The position numbers and the translations under genes are program-made. 64,000 nucleotides of DNA from Tranzscheliella williamsii (lineage: Eukaryota; Basidiomycota; Ustilaginomycetes; Ustilaginales; Ustilaginaceae): NCBI GenBank assembly GCA_023212725.1, contig JALBYF010000003.1, positions 1 to 64,000 on the forward strand, in the 5' to 3' direction. A model generated the notes under the pieces. That model did not search any database and was not told the origin of the DNA. It saw nothing but the letters and a program-made list of their open reading frames with translations. Every line of letters begins with the position of its first letter. Position 1 is the first letter of the stretch. Of this stretch, positions 1 to 10,446 are shown piece after piece.

Positions 1-415
1 TGGTGATGGCGGTGGCGATCGCGGCCGACCAGCGCGGTCGGTCGTCCGCCGGCGCGGGCGCTGCCGCCAGCACCCCCACCGCCCGCCCCACCGTCTCGCC
101 CACCACCCCGTCCGCATTGCTCGCCACCAGCCCCGCCAGCCCCGGCCGGTACGTCCCCCGGTACAACTTCCACGCCATCACCCGCCGCACACCCCCCGCT
201 TCCCCCACCTCTCCCCCCTCCAGCCCCTGGTACCACTCATCCAGCTCCACCAGCGTCTCCCGATCCCCCCGCCCGCCCCGCGTCCGCCCAGACCGCGCTG
301 CAATCAACCCAGAATACGCCCCAACCAGCCCCCGCACCTCCTCATCCGTCAGCTCGGTAAGCGCGTTCCGCACCGGACCCCCTCCCGCACCTGAAGTGCG
401 CGTACTCTCGCCCAT
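1..415 (-). CDS. Unidentified protein, N-terminal 138 residues (gene runs off the left edge)
   Basis: An open frame reads leftward from an ATG at 415 to the window edge without a stop, so only the N-terminal 138 codons are visible. After a short Gly/Thr-rich start the protein has an acidic helical stretch, then a basic segment with the core KLYRGTYRPGL followed by LVASN and repeated Val/Ala residues. I recognise this only as resembling small uncharacterised fungal proteins with an RGK/T-F/Y-RP core and assign no function. Codon use is strongly G-ending over most of the visible part and turns to C-ending codons at the extreme left edge, the same pattern seen near the 3' ends of other genes here, so the stop is probably within a few hundred bases outside the window. 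No signal peptide or membrane segment is visible. Confidence 0.6.
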   Translation of the reverse strand, partial: MGESTRTSGAGGGPVRNALTELTDEEVRGLVGAYSGLIAARSGRTRGGRGDRETLVELDEWYQGLEGGEVGEAGGVRRVMAWKLYRGTYRPGLAGLVASNADGVVGETVGRAVGVLAAAPAPADDRPRWSAAIATAIT

Positions 416-984
416 CCTCTGCTCGCCCAAAGTGCGTCGTGGTGCCAAGAACACCCGCATCGCCGCATCGCCGCACGCCAAATCGGCCACTACCAGTGGA
501 GGTTCGCCCCATCTTCACCGCGCGCAATACGCGCTCCACACTGCTCCTCCTACGCTCGACGCACATGGCACCACTCCCGCGCAAGCAGGCGCTTCGAAGT
601 GCGCGCACATACCTCCTGCCGCAAACCGGTCCAAGTGTCAACGTGCCATGGCAAGGCGCACAGCAGAGACGACGGAATAAACAGTGAGAAGGGATATACA
701 ACATAAAGAGAGAGTCCTGGGAAGGCGGGTTAAAGAGCGGTGGGGGTAAGCCATGCCAAAGAGCAGAAGGAGTGTCTGGGGAGATGCGCGGTGGCAAAGG
801 AAGACAGGCAGCCACACCTCCACCCCAAGGCACGCCCATCAGCACGCGCAGAGGACAGGGGTGTAGTGTTACGAATACTCCAGGAGCTCGGAAAGGGACG
901 GCTCGCCAAACGCGGAAAGGACGGCTCGCCAGTCAACGCGTTGAATCCCTGGCAGGCGCCAGCTTCGCACGAAGCAGAGCTGTT
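416..984. other. Intergenic, tandem minus-strand genes
   Basis: This lies between the start of the unidentified gene at the left edge and the stop of the syntaxin gene; it should hold the promoter of the former and the 3' region of the latter. Several overlapping open frames exist but none shows a recognisable protein. I see no other feature. Confidence 0.5.
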
Positions 985-2359
985 CTAGTAGCCAGGCAGG
1001 ATATGTGCTGTCGACCGCTCCTGCGGCATAACGGCACCATGGAGGAGCATTGCACTCCTCTCGACCAATGACCGCCTGGCATTGTTGCTGTTGTTACTGC
1101 TTTTGCTGGAGCAGTGACCCTGGCCGCAGACAGCACCGGCGACGACCGCCGCAATCACAATGACCAGAACGACAAGGATCCAGAAGCAGATCCATCTCTT
1201 CTTACGCGCCTTCCTTGCCGAGTCGACGGCTTTGTTTGTGTGCTGCAGTCCCTGTTGCATGTCGGTCTCGACCTGGCCACCCTGCTCCTGGATCACGTTC
1301 AGGGCGTCGTCCTGCTCGTCTACCAGGATTGACATTTCGTTGAAGAGCTGCGCCAGTTCTGTGATGGTTCTCTCGATACGCTTGATGTCCTCGTGTCTCT
1401 CCTGTACCTCACGCAGTGCACCTCGTGCCTCGCCATGGCGGTTCGAATTGAGCAAAGCCTGTGAGAAGATCTGCCCATTTTGGTCGTCGTCGAGGGCAGC
1501 CTTGATCTCCTGTTGCGAGGCGTCGGGCTTGACAATCCGGAACTGCCTCTCGGCTCGGGCTCGATACTTTTGTCGGTAGCTCTGCTCGACCTGTTGGTAT
1601 CGCTGAATGGTCTCTTTGAATCGATTCTTCACCGCGCCAATCTGTGTGTTGCGCACGTTCTTGTCCCCGCCCGCAGGCACGCGCTTGGACTGCGATTCGA
1701 GGACCTTGATCTTGTTCTTGACACCATTGGTCAATGTGGAAGTCTCCTGCTGGATAGCAGCGAGCTGCTGTTCGGCGTACTGGGCGGATGCCTCGTCCAT
1801 GTTGTTGAGCGAACGCGAGTGCAAGTCAGAGATCTTGTTGACGTTGTCATCGATCATACGGATGGTATCTTGGATTTCCGAGATGTCGCTGAAAAACGAG
1901 TTCATATCCCCTGCCGGCTTCTCCGTCACAACGTTTTGCATTTCATAGGCCCCTTGGCCGCCAGCAGGACCGCCATCGCCGTAGGTTGGCTGCGCCTGAG
2001 GCATCTGTCCGTACCCGCCCTGCTGGGATGCATATCCACCTTGCTGCGGATAGGCGCCTTGAGGTTGCGTTTGGTAACCCGGTGCAGGCTCCTGGCCGTA
2101 GCCGTTCTGGGAGGGCTGTGCATAGGGCTGCTGGGCGTAGGGCTGCTGCGGTGGCTGCTGCTGCTCCTGGGTCGGGTACGAATGGTCACCGTATCCATTG
2201 TTGCCGCCGCCATATCCGCCGTAGCCACCGGCTTGTTGGGCCTAAACACATCAGACAAGCGCACCAGCAGTGTGAGCAAGGCGCTTTTCGAACAACAAGA
2301 AACAGTACGCATCCGGACCAAACACTTACCCTCATGGCCGCAAGACGATCTCGCGCCAT
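985..2359 (-). CDS. SSO1: Plasma-membrane t-SNARE syntaxin, Sso1-type
   Basis: This is a Qa-SNARE expected to drive fusion of secretory vesicles with the plasma membrane, pairing with Sec9- and Snc-type partners. Two exons are inferred: 2330-2359 (ten codons) and 985-2241, with a GTAAGT...TAG intron, giving 428 residues. Residues 11-100 form a Gly/Tyr/Gln/Pro-rich low-complexity arm like that of other filamentous fungi. The Habc bundle begins near residue 122, the SNARE motif covers roughly 286-359 with the expected zero-layer Gln at about 320, and the membrane anchor (WICFWILVVLVIVIAAVVAG) is about 360-380. A basic patch precedes the anchor. Unusually, about 46 residues follow the membrane segment, whereas Sso-type proteins normally end close to it. 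That tail could be real or could reflect an unrecognised 3' intron. Confidence 0.9.
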
Positions 2360-3535
2360 CTTGACTCGTGTGAGAAAGGGTGTTGACTGGGGAAGGTATA
2401 CTGCAGATGGCTCAACACAGATCCACCGAGCTGTGGGAAGCTAGGCGTGGCCTGTGACGTCTCCGACAAGTAGCAAGCCAGTGTTTTGAGGGGCTTGGGA
2501 TAGGCAGTGAATGCTAAGTACTGTCGTGCTCCTACGCTGGACCAGGGGGTTGGGCAGACGGCCGAATAAGCTACGTCCAAATCGCCACAAGACGTGAACA
2601 GCGGCGCAGAAGATGGAGGGTTCGATGTGGGGCGGAAGGGATGGATGGAACGGAGCAAGATGGAGGGGGCAAGGCTGACGAGGCGCGCAGGTCGACTACG
2701 GACGAAGAAATGGGGCTGGGCGAGGGGCTATGCAATGTGCGAGAACGGAGGTGGAAGGCACGGCGCAGATCACAGAACAGAGAGCTCTGGCTGCGTGCAG
2801 CTGCCATCACGCTTTCCCTTCCCGCACTTACGACCGCTTCTTTTCCACTTCAAAGCTGCTGTAACGGTCCTATTCAACCTTTAGGATCTCATTCACACGT
2901 ACCTATCTTACAAAATTTCAACAACACGTATATAAACACATGCATGCTCCCAGAACCGTAAGCTTCTAGCTTTATTCCCACTACGTACTGTCTTGTAGTT
3001 GCATTCCCAGACCTAATACAATATCCTCCTAGAACAGCAGTAAGCGTATACAAGCGCGAATTTTGAGATGTTATCTTACCTCATTCCTACCCCTACGGAA
3101 TGAGGCAAAGGCTTGCAAATGCATGGTTACAAAACCACGTCAGCGCCCGCCCCTGCTGTTGACCTGCCTGCCTGCCTACCGGAAGCCAATTTCCGTGACA
3201 GTCACAGCCATAAAGCAAGATCCGGAAATCTCACAAACAGCCCCGGTTTTCGATAGGAAGGGTCGTCCACCTTCCATGATGATGTTCAGCGCCACCCCTA
3301 AGAGCTGCTGGACCTGGCTTCGCATCTTCCGTTATGGCCGCGGTGCACCGTGCGCTTACTCCATCGACGGACAAACAGGGAAAAAAAGACGGATACGAAC
3401 ACAATGCAGCAAAGATGGTTAGTTGTTTAGGGTGCAGTGTATCTGTTCATGCCGAGTAAAGGAGCGTAGACATTGGATCGTTGCATCCAATGTCACTACG
3501 CTACGGATGGGGCCAGAATCGGTGAAAGCAGCAGG
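2360..3535. other. Intergenic, upstream of syntaxin
   Basis: This 1.2-kb gap separates two minus-strand genes and should contain the syntaxin promoter and the 3' region of the COX24-like gene. A more A/T-rich patch with a TATA-like run lies near 2925-2940, and short CTGC repeats occur near 3161-3178. Open frames in the region start with non-ATG codons or encode nothing recognisable. Confidence 0.5.
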
Positions 3536-4957
3536 CTACTTCTTCATTCTCTGTCGCTCGGCGCGCTGCACTTTCCTCAGCTTCTTGTACTTGTGCTTTC
3601 GAATCTTCTTTCTCCTCTTCCGGCGCACGCTGTCCATGAGCACGTTGTCCGTGGTCATCGTGACTTGTTTGATCGGCTCAAGCTTGGCGTTGAGCTTGGT
3701 TAAATCCACCGCCTGGTCCGCTTTGGAAGGATCGTTGAGCGCTGCAGCGTCCATCTGCGCTACTAAGCCGTCCCACTTCAAAGCCAGCGGTAGCGTAGTC
3801 TGCACCATAGCATGCGACAGCATCAGGTTAGGGTCGTCATCCGTGAAAAACACGCTGCTGGCAACATGCGGCGCCCTGGTCTCCATATCGGGCCGAACAG
3901 CGTCCGAGGCAGCGGAAGGCGCAGGCGGTGCCTCATAGGCTCGTCCCTTTTCCGCCAGATAGGTCGCAACGCCTCGGGGCCAATCTGGGCAAGGCCCCTC
4001 CATCTCTCCGAGGATAATCAGGTCCGCTTCAGCACCAAGCTTTCGAGCCGTTTCCGGATCCTCGCCCCGCTCAATTGCATTCTGCACCGCCTCTTCCTCT
4101 TCCTCCTTGATCCTCTCCTCTTCCTCTAGTTTGGCTGACTCTACGGCGACACGGTCCGATTCGGGCTGAAAGCTGGAGACCAGCCATCGCGTCTCGCCCG
4201 TCTCCTCGTCCGTTTCTGCCAATAATTCTGTCTCTTTACCCGACAGCTCATCGACTAATTCGCCGAATCGTTCGGGGGTGATCGACCGCATCCTCCGCCT
4301 CCATTGCTTGGGCGATTCGCCAGCAAAGTTGCCAAACGTCGCCAGAGATCCGTCGGAAGTAAAGATGGCGGTGAGCGATCCGCCTGATGCCGATCCCGAT
4401 GACGAGGCGAAAGGGCCGGCGCGCTTCGGGCGCGGAGGGAGAGTTTCATGCTGCAACAGGGGGCGGCCATTGGAGAAAAAGCTCTCCCATGCAATGTTAC
4501 CAAGAGAGGAAGGGGGTGGATTGGCGGTAGCTACGCCGCGGGCGACGGAACGAAGCTGAGACTGCTTGACTTTTACGATGGCAGCAGTTGCGCCAGAGTG
4601 TTTGTCGGCGGAGGGTATGGCCGTGGTGGGCGAAGAGCCGCTGTTGTTGGAAGAGGAAGAACTCTCGCCACTGGAAGGGGCCGAAGAGGCAGCAGATCCC
4701 GAGTTGGAGTTGGATGAAGAGTTGGAAGAAGATGATATGATGGAGGAGACTCGTCGAGCAGCTGGCCTGGTGGATCGTGATTCACACGACGAGATGAACC
4801 CTCTGGCAGCTGGCGAGTGCGGCGTGGACGATGCTATTGAAGGGGCACAGTGGCGCGTCGAGCCTGCTTGACGGAGCAGCGCTCTTGCCTGAATCGAGCG
4901 TCCACGCATACTGCAGTAAGAGACGGCAGATACGCGGACTGTTTGTCGAACAACCAT
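3536..4957 (-). CDS. COX24: Mitochondrial small-subunit ribosomal protein mS38, COX24/AURKAIP1-type
   Basis: The protein has 473 residues and is defined by its last 35 or so, a very basic helix (SVRRKRRKKIRKHKYKKLRK) that is the signature of the COX24/AURKAIP1/mS38 family. In yeast this protein is needed for mitochondrial translation, notably of Cox1, and in structures the helix inserts into small-subunit rRNA. The N-terminus is Arg/Ser-rich and free of acidic residues, as expected for a mitochondrial presequence. It is followed by a long Ser/Asn-rich low-complexity region and an acidic coiled stretch around residues 230-300 that is not part of the conserved family core. The first ATG at 4957 is used; an in-frame ATG 16 codons later is an alternative start. 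No introns are apparent. It is divergent from COG4 across a long intergenic region. Confidence 0.82.
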   Translation of the reverse strand: MVVRQTVRVSAVSYCSMRGRSIQARALLRQAGSTRHCAPSIASSTPHSPAARGFISSCESRSTRPAARRVSSIISSSSNSSSNSNSGSAASSAPSSGESSSSSNNSGSSPTTAIPSADKHSGATAAIVKVKQSQLRSVARGVATANPPPSSLGNIAWESFFSNGRPLLQHETLPPRPKRAGPFASSSGSASGGSLTAIFTSDGSLATFGNFAGESPKQWRRRMRSITPERFGELVDELSGKETELLAETDEETGETRWLVSSFQPESDRVAVESAKLEEEERIKEEEEEAVQNAIERGEDPETARKLGAEADLIILGEMEGPCPDWPRGVATYLAEKGRAYEAPPAPSAASDAVRPDMETRAPHVASSVFFTDDDPNLMLSHAMVQTTLPLALKWDGLVAQMDAAALNDPSKADQAVDLTKLNAKLEPIKQVTMTTDNVLMDSVRRKRRKKIRKHKYKKLRKVQRAERQRMKK

Positions 4958-6118
4958 AAGCTACCGGTCGGCAGTGGGTAGCAATGACGATGACGACGGC
5001 GTTCAGTCAGGAGGGTAGAGCGAAGCTGCACCACCTGATAAGGCCCCTCTCAGTCAAAAGTCAAAAGTACAAACAAATCCCGCTGGACATGAGGATCAAA
5101 TGAGCGCGTCTGATTACTCCAATTTCACGCCCTCGATCACTTCAGTTCCCTCAGATTCACCTTCATGTGCCACGCCAACGGCAATTTCTCGGCCAAGTCT
5201 ACATCGAATCGACCACGAGACACCTACCGGCAGACGCATTATCCCGTTCATTGCTGACGGCCGGAGCGTCTTGATGTGATGGATTAATTACACAGCAAAG
5301 CTGGACAGCGCAAAGATGCACAGATCGTAGTTATAAAGGCGCAGCAAGGGCGTTTTCCGCCTAAGCCTGAACGGTCGCGGCGGCGGTAGTGCCAGTGCCA
5401 AATGGGTGCACTTGAAGCTGAGGGGGTTCCAACTTGGACCTGGGAATCCAAAAACTCGCGTTTCTGCGTCGCAAAACGCGGAGGATGACCTGGTTTTGCG
5501 ACAAAACTTCGAGTTTCTGGATTCCCAGGTCCAAGTTGAAACCCCCTAGTGTCTGTGCCGGCACCATAGTCATCCGTCTCGCTCATAAACTGCTGACGGT
5601 GTCCACGACGTCGACATCTTTCGTCACAATCGTGAAAGGTAGTCACAATCTGAAGCCACTCCCTGATCTCGTGAGTGTTCTCGCCTATCGCCGTCTCACG
5701 TGTGTGTAACATGCTCAGCCGGAGATGTACATACTGTCCAGTACAAGCGTGCGGGTCTTTCTCTAGACGCTGCGTTTGTCGTATATGGTCAGGCAACGGA
5801 TGACGGTTGGCAACGTCGGCTGTCTTGCATGGGCTGTAGTATATGAGTCTAAGACGGGTGCATTGTGGGACGCTTTCTCGGCCGGTAAAGAATTGTGAAC
5901 AGGCGTAGTATCTACAGCTTTAACATCCACCACTTGCGTTATCCAACGGCGGAAACGTTAGCGTTTCTTCTAACAATCACGAATACCATCAACGTTGCGT
6001 AGCCGTCCTCTTGCCCCTTAGCGCACCCACAGCCTTCGATGGTTACTGCCATGGCTGCCACTGCTGATTGAAGGGTGTGTATTGTGAGAAAGCTCTATCG
6101 GGGGCGGGGGCGGACAAG
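4958..6118. other. Divergent intergenic region, COX24-like / COG4
   Basis: This 1.16-kb region should hold both promoters. Its one striking structure is the long inverted repeat at 5421-5547. A 170-codon open frame on the minus strand overlaps that repeat but has no recognisable protein features. GTGATT-type motifs common in this window's intergenic DNA also occur near 5970. Confidence 0.5.
5421..5547. repeat. Long inverted repeat (38-bp arms, 36/38 matching, plus inner stem)
   Basis: The left arm at 5421-5458 and the right arm at 5510-5547 are reverse complements with two mismatches. Inside them a second 9-bp complementary pair (5469-5477 with 5493-5501) leaves a loop of about 15 bases. The whole 127 bases could fold into one long hairpin. 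It lies in the divergent COX24/COG4 promoter region, about 460 bp from the nearer coding start. It could be a MITE-like remnant, a cruciform-forming site or a transcribed hairpin; no flanking target duplication is obvious to me. Confidence 0.9.
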
Positions 6119-8695
6119 ATGCTAGCCAGCAAGGCCTCGCCGCCGGTTTCGAACGGCACTCGCCTGGCCGTTCCACGCTCTCCCCACGAGCTGCATACCT
6201 CTTTAGCGAGCCCTGAAGAAGCCGCGAACGTTCACCAGGCGCCGTTAGCTGATCCCTCGACACTTACGACACGCACATCCGTGGTTCAGGCGCTAGCAGA
6301 GCTCTCCAAGTACTCCTCGTCGCTGGAAGAGGAGTTGACCTCGCTCTTCGAAGAATCCGAGCCCATAGTCGAAGAAGCGAAGGCCAGCATCAGCTCACTC
6401 ACACCGCATATACGGCTCATTAAGGAGGAGGCCGACGTTCTCGACAACAGGCTACACGACTCTGCCTCCGTGGCTAAGAGGATTTCTGAACGCGTACGTG
6501 TACTGGATGAGGAGCGCAAGCGCATCGCGCTGGCCACCGAATGGGCGGTTAAGGTGGCCGATCTCAAGACCTCGCTTACTCTCCTAGCTGCTGCCGTCGA
6601 GCAACGAGACTGGGAGATGGCGACCATGCATTGCCGGAGAGCTTTGTCGATTGAACCCGCCGTGCGGACGTCCAAGTTCGCAGCCGCCGTGGTGCCGACT
6701 GCAGATCTTCCGGAACCGCCAGAAACAACACTACTGTCACTACGCAAGACCATGCTGAAAGCATTCACAGATGCTTTTATTCTCTCAACGCAAAACAAGG
6801 ACCAGAATGAAGCTTCCAGGTTTTTCAAGCTTTTCCCTCAGGTAGGATGGAAGAAGGAGGGCTTGGACGTATACAGCTCCTTTGCTCGGTCCATGGTTCG
6901 AGAAAAAGGCCGGACAATTTCGGAGGCGCTGGGCAGCGGAAAAGCCCAGTCACCAACACATTATGCTATGCTTTGTACGGTACTCTTTGAGCACTTGGCC
7001 ACGCTCATCGATATGCATCAGCCCGTGGTGGATCGCCACTATGGTAAAGGTGATTTCGGCCGGGGCGTGATGTCCGGAATTCAGGAGGAATGCGATCGCC
7101 TAGGACTACGCATCTTGGACGGCTGGAAAGAAGACCGTGGTGTACGAAGGCGACTGGATGAAGTAGCGGTCTACCGTTTCACAGGCATAGCAAGTACCGC
7201 AAAGTCACACCAGGCCTCGGCATTCAAGGCACCCTTTGGACTACCTACACGAGGCGCAAGTCCAACTCCTAGCGGGGCAGCGACGGCCAAAAGCTCCATT
7301 GACGAGCCTGCCGGTCCGGACGGAAGGGAAGTCGATCGGATATTGACAGAGCTCGCCGCCGTGGCATCGAGATGGGGCTTGTATCGCCGCTTCTTGCACA
7401 GTAGATTGGATATGGACCCAGAGTCTGACCACCACTCTAAAGAGCAAGATGTTTTGGAGAAAGAAAGGGCGACGCAGGCCGATGAGCCTCTCAAAGATTT
7501 CCGACGGCTTTCTTTGGACCGGCGGAGCTCCATAGGCTCCAGCGCCAATGGTCTCGTAGCGCAAATGCAGGGACAGGATGCAGAGCCGGACGAGGAAGAC
7601 GCTAAGGAGCAACGGCCCGATATTGTGGGCGAGTCGAGACTTGGTGCGCAAGTGCAAGATTGCATGTCCCAGATCTACGTTCCACTGGAGACGTGGTATC
7701 TCCGCAGCAGCCTGGAGCGGGCATTTCGCATAGACCAACCGGACGTGGCGGCGCGTCCCTACACATCCTCGATCCTCGATGATGCCTTCTACGTCTTCCG
7801 GACCGTCCTGGCCCGGATCCTCTCGACATCTTCCTTGACGACGGTGGCCGAGATGGTCCGGACAGTCAAGGCGGTGATCGAAGAGGAATACATCGAGGTG
7901 ATCGTGCGCAAGATGGAGACGCTCTGGCGGAGTATCTCGGGGTCGATGACCGTGGACGGTCCTCGCAAGGAGGCGGCCAGTCGCGAGATGAGGACTGTTT
8001 TTATCACCTACCTTAATGTGCTGGACGTCAGCTCACGCTACATGCACCGCGTGCTGCAGGAGGTTGGCAATGAGGCCGCTCTGGCGCGACTCTATGAGGC
8101 GGGAGAGGAATTCGAACAGATCTCGGCGATTGTGAGCAGCCTGGGCCAGCTGGTCAACCGCTTCAAGTCGGCGTTGCGCACCGAGATCGAGCACATGTTC
8201 ACGCAGCTTACCGCGACCCGGCTGAAGGGCTTGCTGATGGAGACCTACCGCGACACCTCGTATCTGCTAGACGAAGAGAGCTACTCGGCGTCTGAGGCGG
8301 CCGATGTGGTGCGGCGCCGGTTCCTGCGCGGCTGGGAGCAGCTCTTCCACCACTACCGGGGCGTGTTTACCGAGGCGAACCAGGACACATATCTCGGCAT
8401 GGCACTCGACCGGCTGCTAGGCCCTTGGGAGAGCATGGTGCTCGGCATGCGCTTCAGCGAGCTCGGCGCGCTCAAGTTCGACAAGGATCTCCGTGCCATC
8501 ATCACCTTCCTCTCAGGCCAGACCACCGCCGTCCCCGTCCGTGACAAGCTCACCCGCCTCCAGCAGATCAGCTACGTACTCAATCTGGATAGCTCCGAGG
8601 ACGAAGGCGACCTTTACCAGACCGCCATTGATGCCGGCATCAGCTGGCGCCTCTCCATGGCCGAAGTCAAGCACGTCCGGCAGCTGCGTATCTAA
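6119..8695 (+). CDS. COG4: Conserved oligomeric Golgi complex subunit 4
   Basis: COG4 is a lobe-A subunit of the COG tether, which captures intra-Golgi retrograde vesicles. The protein has 858 residues from the ATG at 6119; the frame is open further upstream but only with a non-ATG codon. Family features include the N-terminal helical region ending in ADVLDNRL and RVRVLDEERKRI, the phrase LIDMHQPVVDRHYG, and IQEECDRLGLRILDGWKEDRGV just after it. The C-terminal half is the helical bundle expected for COG subunits. A low-complexity acidic insert lies around residues 420-510. From about 7700 on codons mostly end in G, then from about 8480 in C, the 3'-end switch described in the findings. It is convergent with NUF2, with 244 bp between the two stops. 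Confidence 0.9.
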   Translation: MLASKASPPVSNGTRLAVPRSPHELHTSLASPEEAANVHQAPLADPSTLTTRTSVVQALAELSKYSSSLEEELTSLFEESEPIVEEAKASISSLTPHIRLIKEEADVLDNRLHDSASVAKRISERVRVLDEERKRIALATEWAVKVADLKTSLTLLAAAVEQRDWEMATMHCRRALSIEPAVRTSKFAAAVVPTADLPEPPETTLLSLRKTMLKAFTDAFILSTQNKDQNEASRFFKLFPQVGWKKEGLDVYSSFARSMVREKGRTISEALGSGKAQSPTHYAMLCTVLFEHLATLIDMHQPVVDRHYGKGDFGRGVMSGIQEECDRLGLRILDGWKEDRGVRRRLDEVAVYRFTGIASTAKSHQASAFKAPFGLPTRGASPTPSGAATAKSSIDEPAGPDGREVDRILTELAAVASRWGLYRRFLHSRLDMDPESDHHSKEQDVLEKERATQADEPLKDFRRLSLDRRSSIGSSANGLVAQMQGQDAEPDEEDAKEQRPDIVGESRLGAQVQDCMSQIYVPLETWYLRSSLERAFRIDQPDVAARPYTSSILDDAFYVFRTVLARILSTSSLTTVAEMVRTVKAVIEEEYIEVIVRKMETLWRSISGSMTVDGPRKEAASREMRTVFITYLNVLDVSSRYMHRVLQEVGNEAALARLYEAGEEFEQISAIVSSLGQLVNRFKSALRTEIEHMFTQLTATRLKGLLMETYRDTSYLLDEESYSASEAADVVRRRFLRGWEQLFHHYRGVFTEANQDTYLGMALDRLLGPWESMVLGMRFSELGALKFDKDLRAIITFLSGQTTAVPVRDKLTRLQQISYVLNLDSSEDEGDLYQTAIDAGISWRLSMAEVKHVRQLRI

Positions 8696-8939
8696 AGCAT
8701 CGACGTATCACTCCACGACAGCTGCCGCCCGCGACAACATAGGTCGTCTATCTCCACAATCAATATGACGTCGCGGAAATCTCCATCTTCTGAGTAGTCC
8801 GTGGCAGTTAGCGTGTCTTCCTGGTGCGTAGGCTTGGTTTTATAGGAAAGCGCATAAGTAAAAGTACAGGACATGGATGTAACGAGGTATACATGATCGA
8901 GGCGGTCAGAGGCGCGGACAAGCGATGCGAAGAAAGGAC

Positions 8940-10446
8940 TCAGGAATCGAACCGTTCGAGCTGGAGCGAGTTGGTGAGGGTGTTGATATAGAGGCCTGTT
9001 GAAGAAGGGGCGTGAAACGGAAAGGGAAGGAGGTGTCGGTAAGTGGATGCTGGGGCGGCAAGCAATGGCACGAAAGTGTGAATACGTACGGACGGCGGTC
9101 TCAATGGCGTCCTTCTGCCTGACCATTTTCTTGCGGTAGGCCTCGTAGGCGTCCTCGAGCTCCTGGAGCTTGCTCTCGAGCTTCTCGCTCTCGTTGTTCT
9201 TGACGTCGGCGACCTGGAGCTTTGCAAGCTTCTCCTGCTTGGCCTGTTCGAAGTCGTGCTGCAGTGTCTGCATCTTCTTGTTGTGCTTGTCGGTGACCTC
9301 CATCAGCGTCTTGCGGTTGCGGTTCTGCTTGTCCTCGAGACGCTTCATCTCGTACTCGGTCATCTCAAGCGAGTGCTTGAGCGAGGCCAGCTGATTGTTG
9401 ACGCCGTGGGAGAGTGCCGAAAGATCGGCCTGGTTCTGAATCTCCTCCTTGCCCTTGACGATCTCGAGGTTGACCTCGTGCATGGCGTTCATACAGAGCT
9501 CGAGATCGTTGCTGAGCACATCGAGAGTCTCGAGGTTGCGCTTGAACTCGTCGACCTTCTTCAGCGTGTCCTGGAGCGAGACGGTGTCCTTGTCCAGTTG
9601 CTCGGCTAGCTCACGCACCGAGTTCTTCATCTTGCTCGGGCTGCTGACAACGCGCGCTTCTAGGTAGGTGATCTTTTCGTAGATCTGGAACTTTTCCTGA
9701 GCAAGTTCGGCGTGCTTGATAGCCAAGGCGTCCTTCCTCTTCTTGAGGTCTTCGAGCTCGTCGATAGTCTGCTTTTGCTTGTTCCTAGCAAGGAGCAGAT
9801 CGTCTGTAATCTGCGCGTTGGCCTTTTGCAGCTCCTTGACCTTGGGCTCGTCGAGTTGGCGCTCGGCCTTGAAACGAGCCAGTTGGCTACGTTGGCGGTC
9901 AATGTCGTCTTCGAGCTCGTTGCGCTTGTTTTCGAGGTCTTCGGAGCCAGTGACAAGCTCTTCAAACTCGACGATGCGGTCTGAGCGGAAGCGGTAAAAG
10001 TTAACGAGAGCCGACATCTGACGACGAAAGCGCTTGGGATTAGGACGTGTCAAATCCTGCAGCGTAAAGTCATAGAGGGTCGCTGCGTTCATCATGTCCT
10101 TAACCTCTCGGAAGAACATGATCATGTGGAGGCCATCTTCGTACAGCTCCTTGTATTCGATCGAGGCGAGCGACTCATGGCGCCTCGAGTCCATCATTTC
10201 GGTGGTAGTGCCGGACAAGCATTCGAGGAAGGCAACGAAGACACGGTGGGCTACATGACCCTGTGGCTTTTGCAGGTCTTCCGGAGAAATAGAAAGACCC
10301 ATTTCCGACAACACACCCATGAGCTCGTCGATTTTGACGACGGGAAAAGAGGAGTAGTTGCCATCACGACTTCCTTTCGCTGCATCCTCAGGGATTTTGG
10401 CTGAGGAGAGCGGATAGGACTGCTGATTGTTTAGTGTCGATGTCAT
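8940..10446 (-). CDS. NUF2: Kinetochore protein Nuf2 (Ndc80 complex)
   Basis: Nuf2 pairs with Ndc80 to bind microtubules at the outer kinetochore. Two exons are inferred: 9090-10446 and 8940-8995, joined by a 94-bp GTACGT...CAG intron; without splicing the frame runs on into nonsense. The product is 470 residues, the usual length. The N-terminal calponin-homology domain is roughly residues 20-150 and includes the FPVVKIDELM opening and the conserved DFTLQDLTRPNPKRFRRQMSA-type segment. Residues from about 150 to the end form a long coiled coil rich in Glu, Lys, Gln and Leu. The start is the ATG at 10446; the frame continues upstream only from a GTG. It is divergent from the methyltransferase gene. 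Confidence 0.93.

Noticed and set aside
3..845. Overlapping open frames on both strands at the left edge
   Set aside because: The genuine frame is the minus-strand one starting at 415 and open through position 1; the others are GC-rich shadows without protein-like composition.
5284..5796. 170-codon minus-strand open frame in the COX24/COG4 intergenic region
   Set aside because: It runs through the long inverted repeat, has no recognisable domain, and its composition is not like the neighbouring genes.
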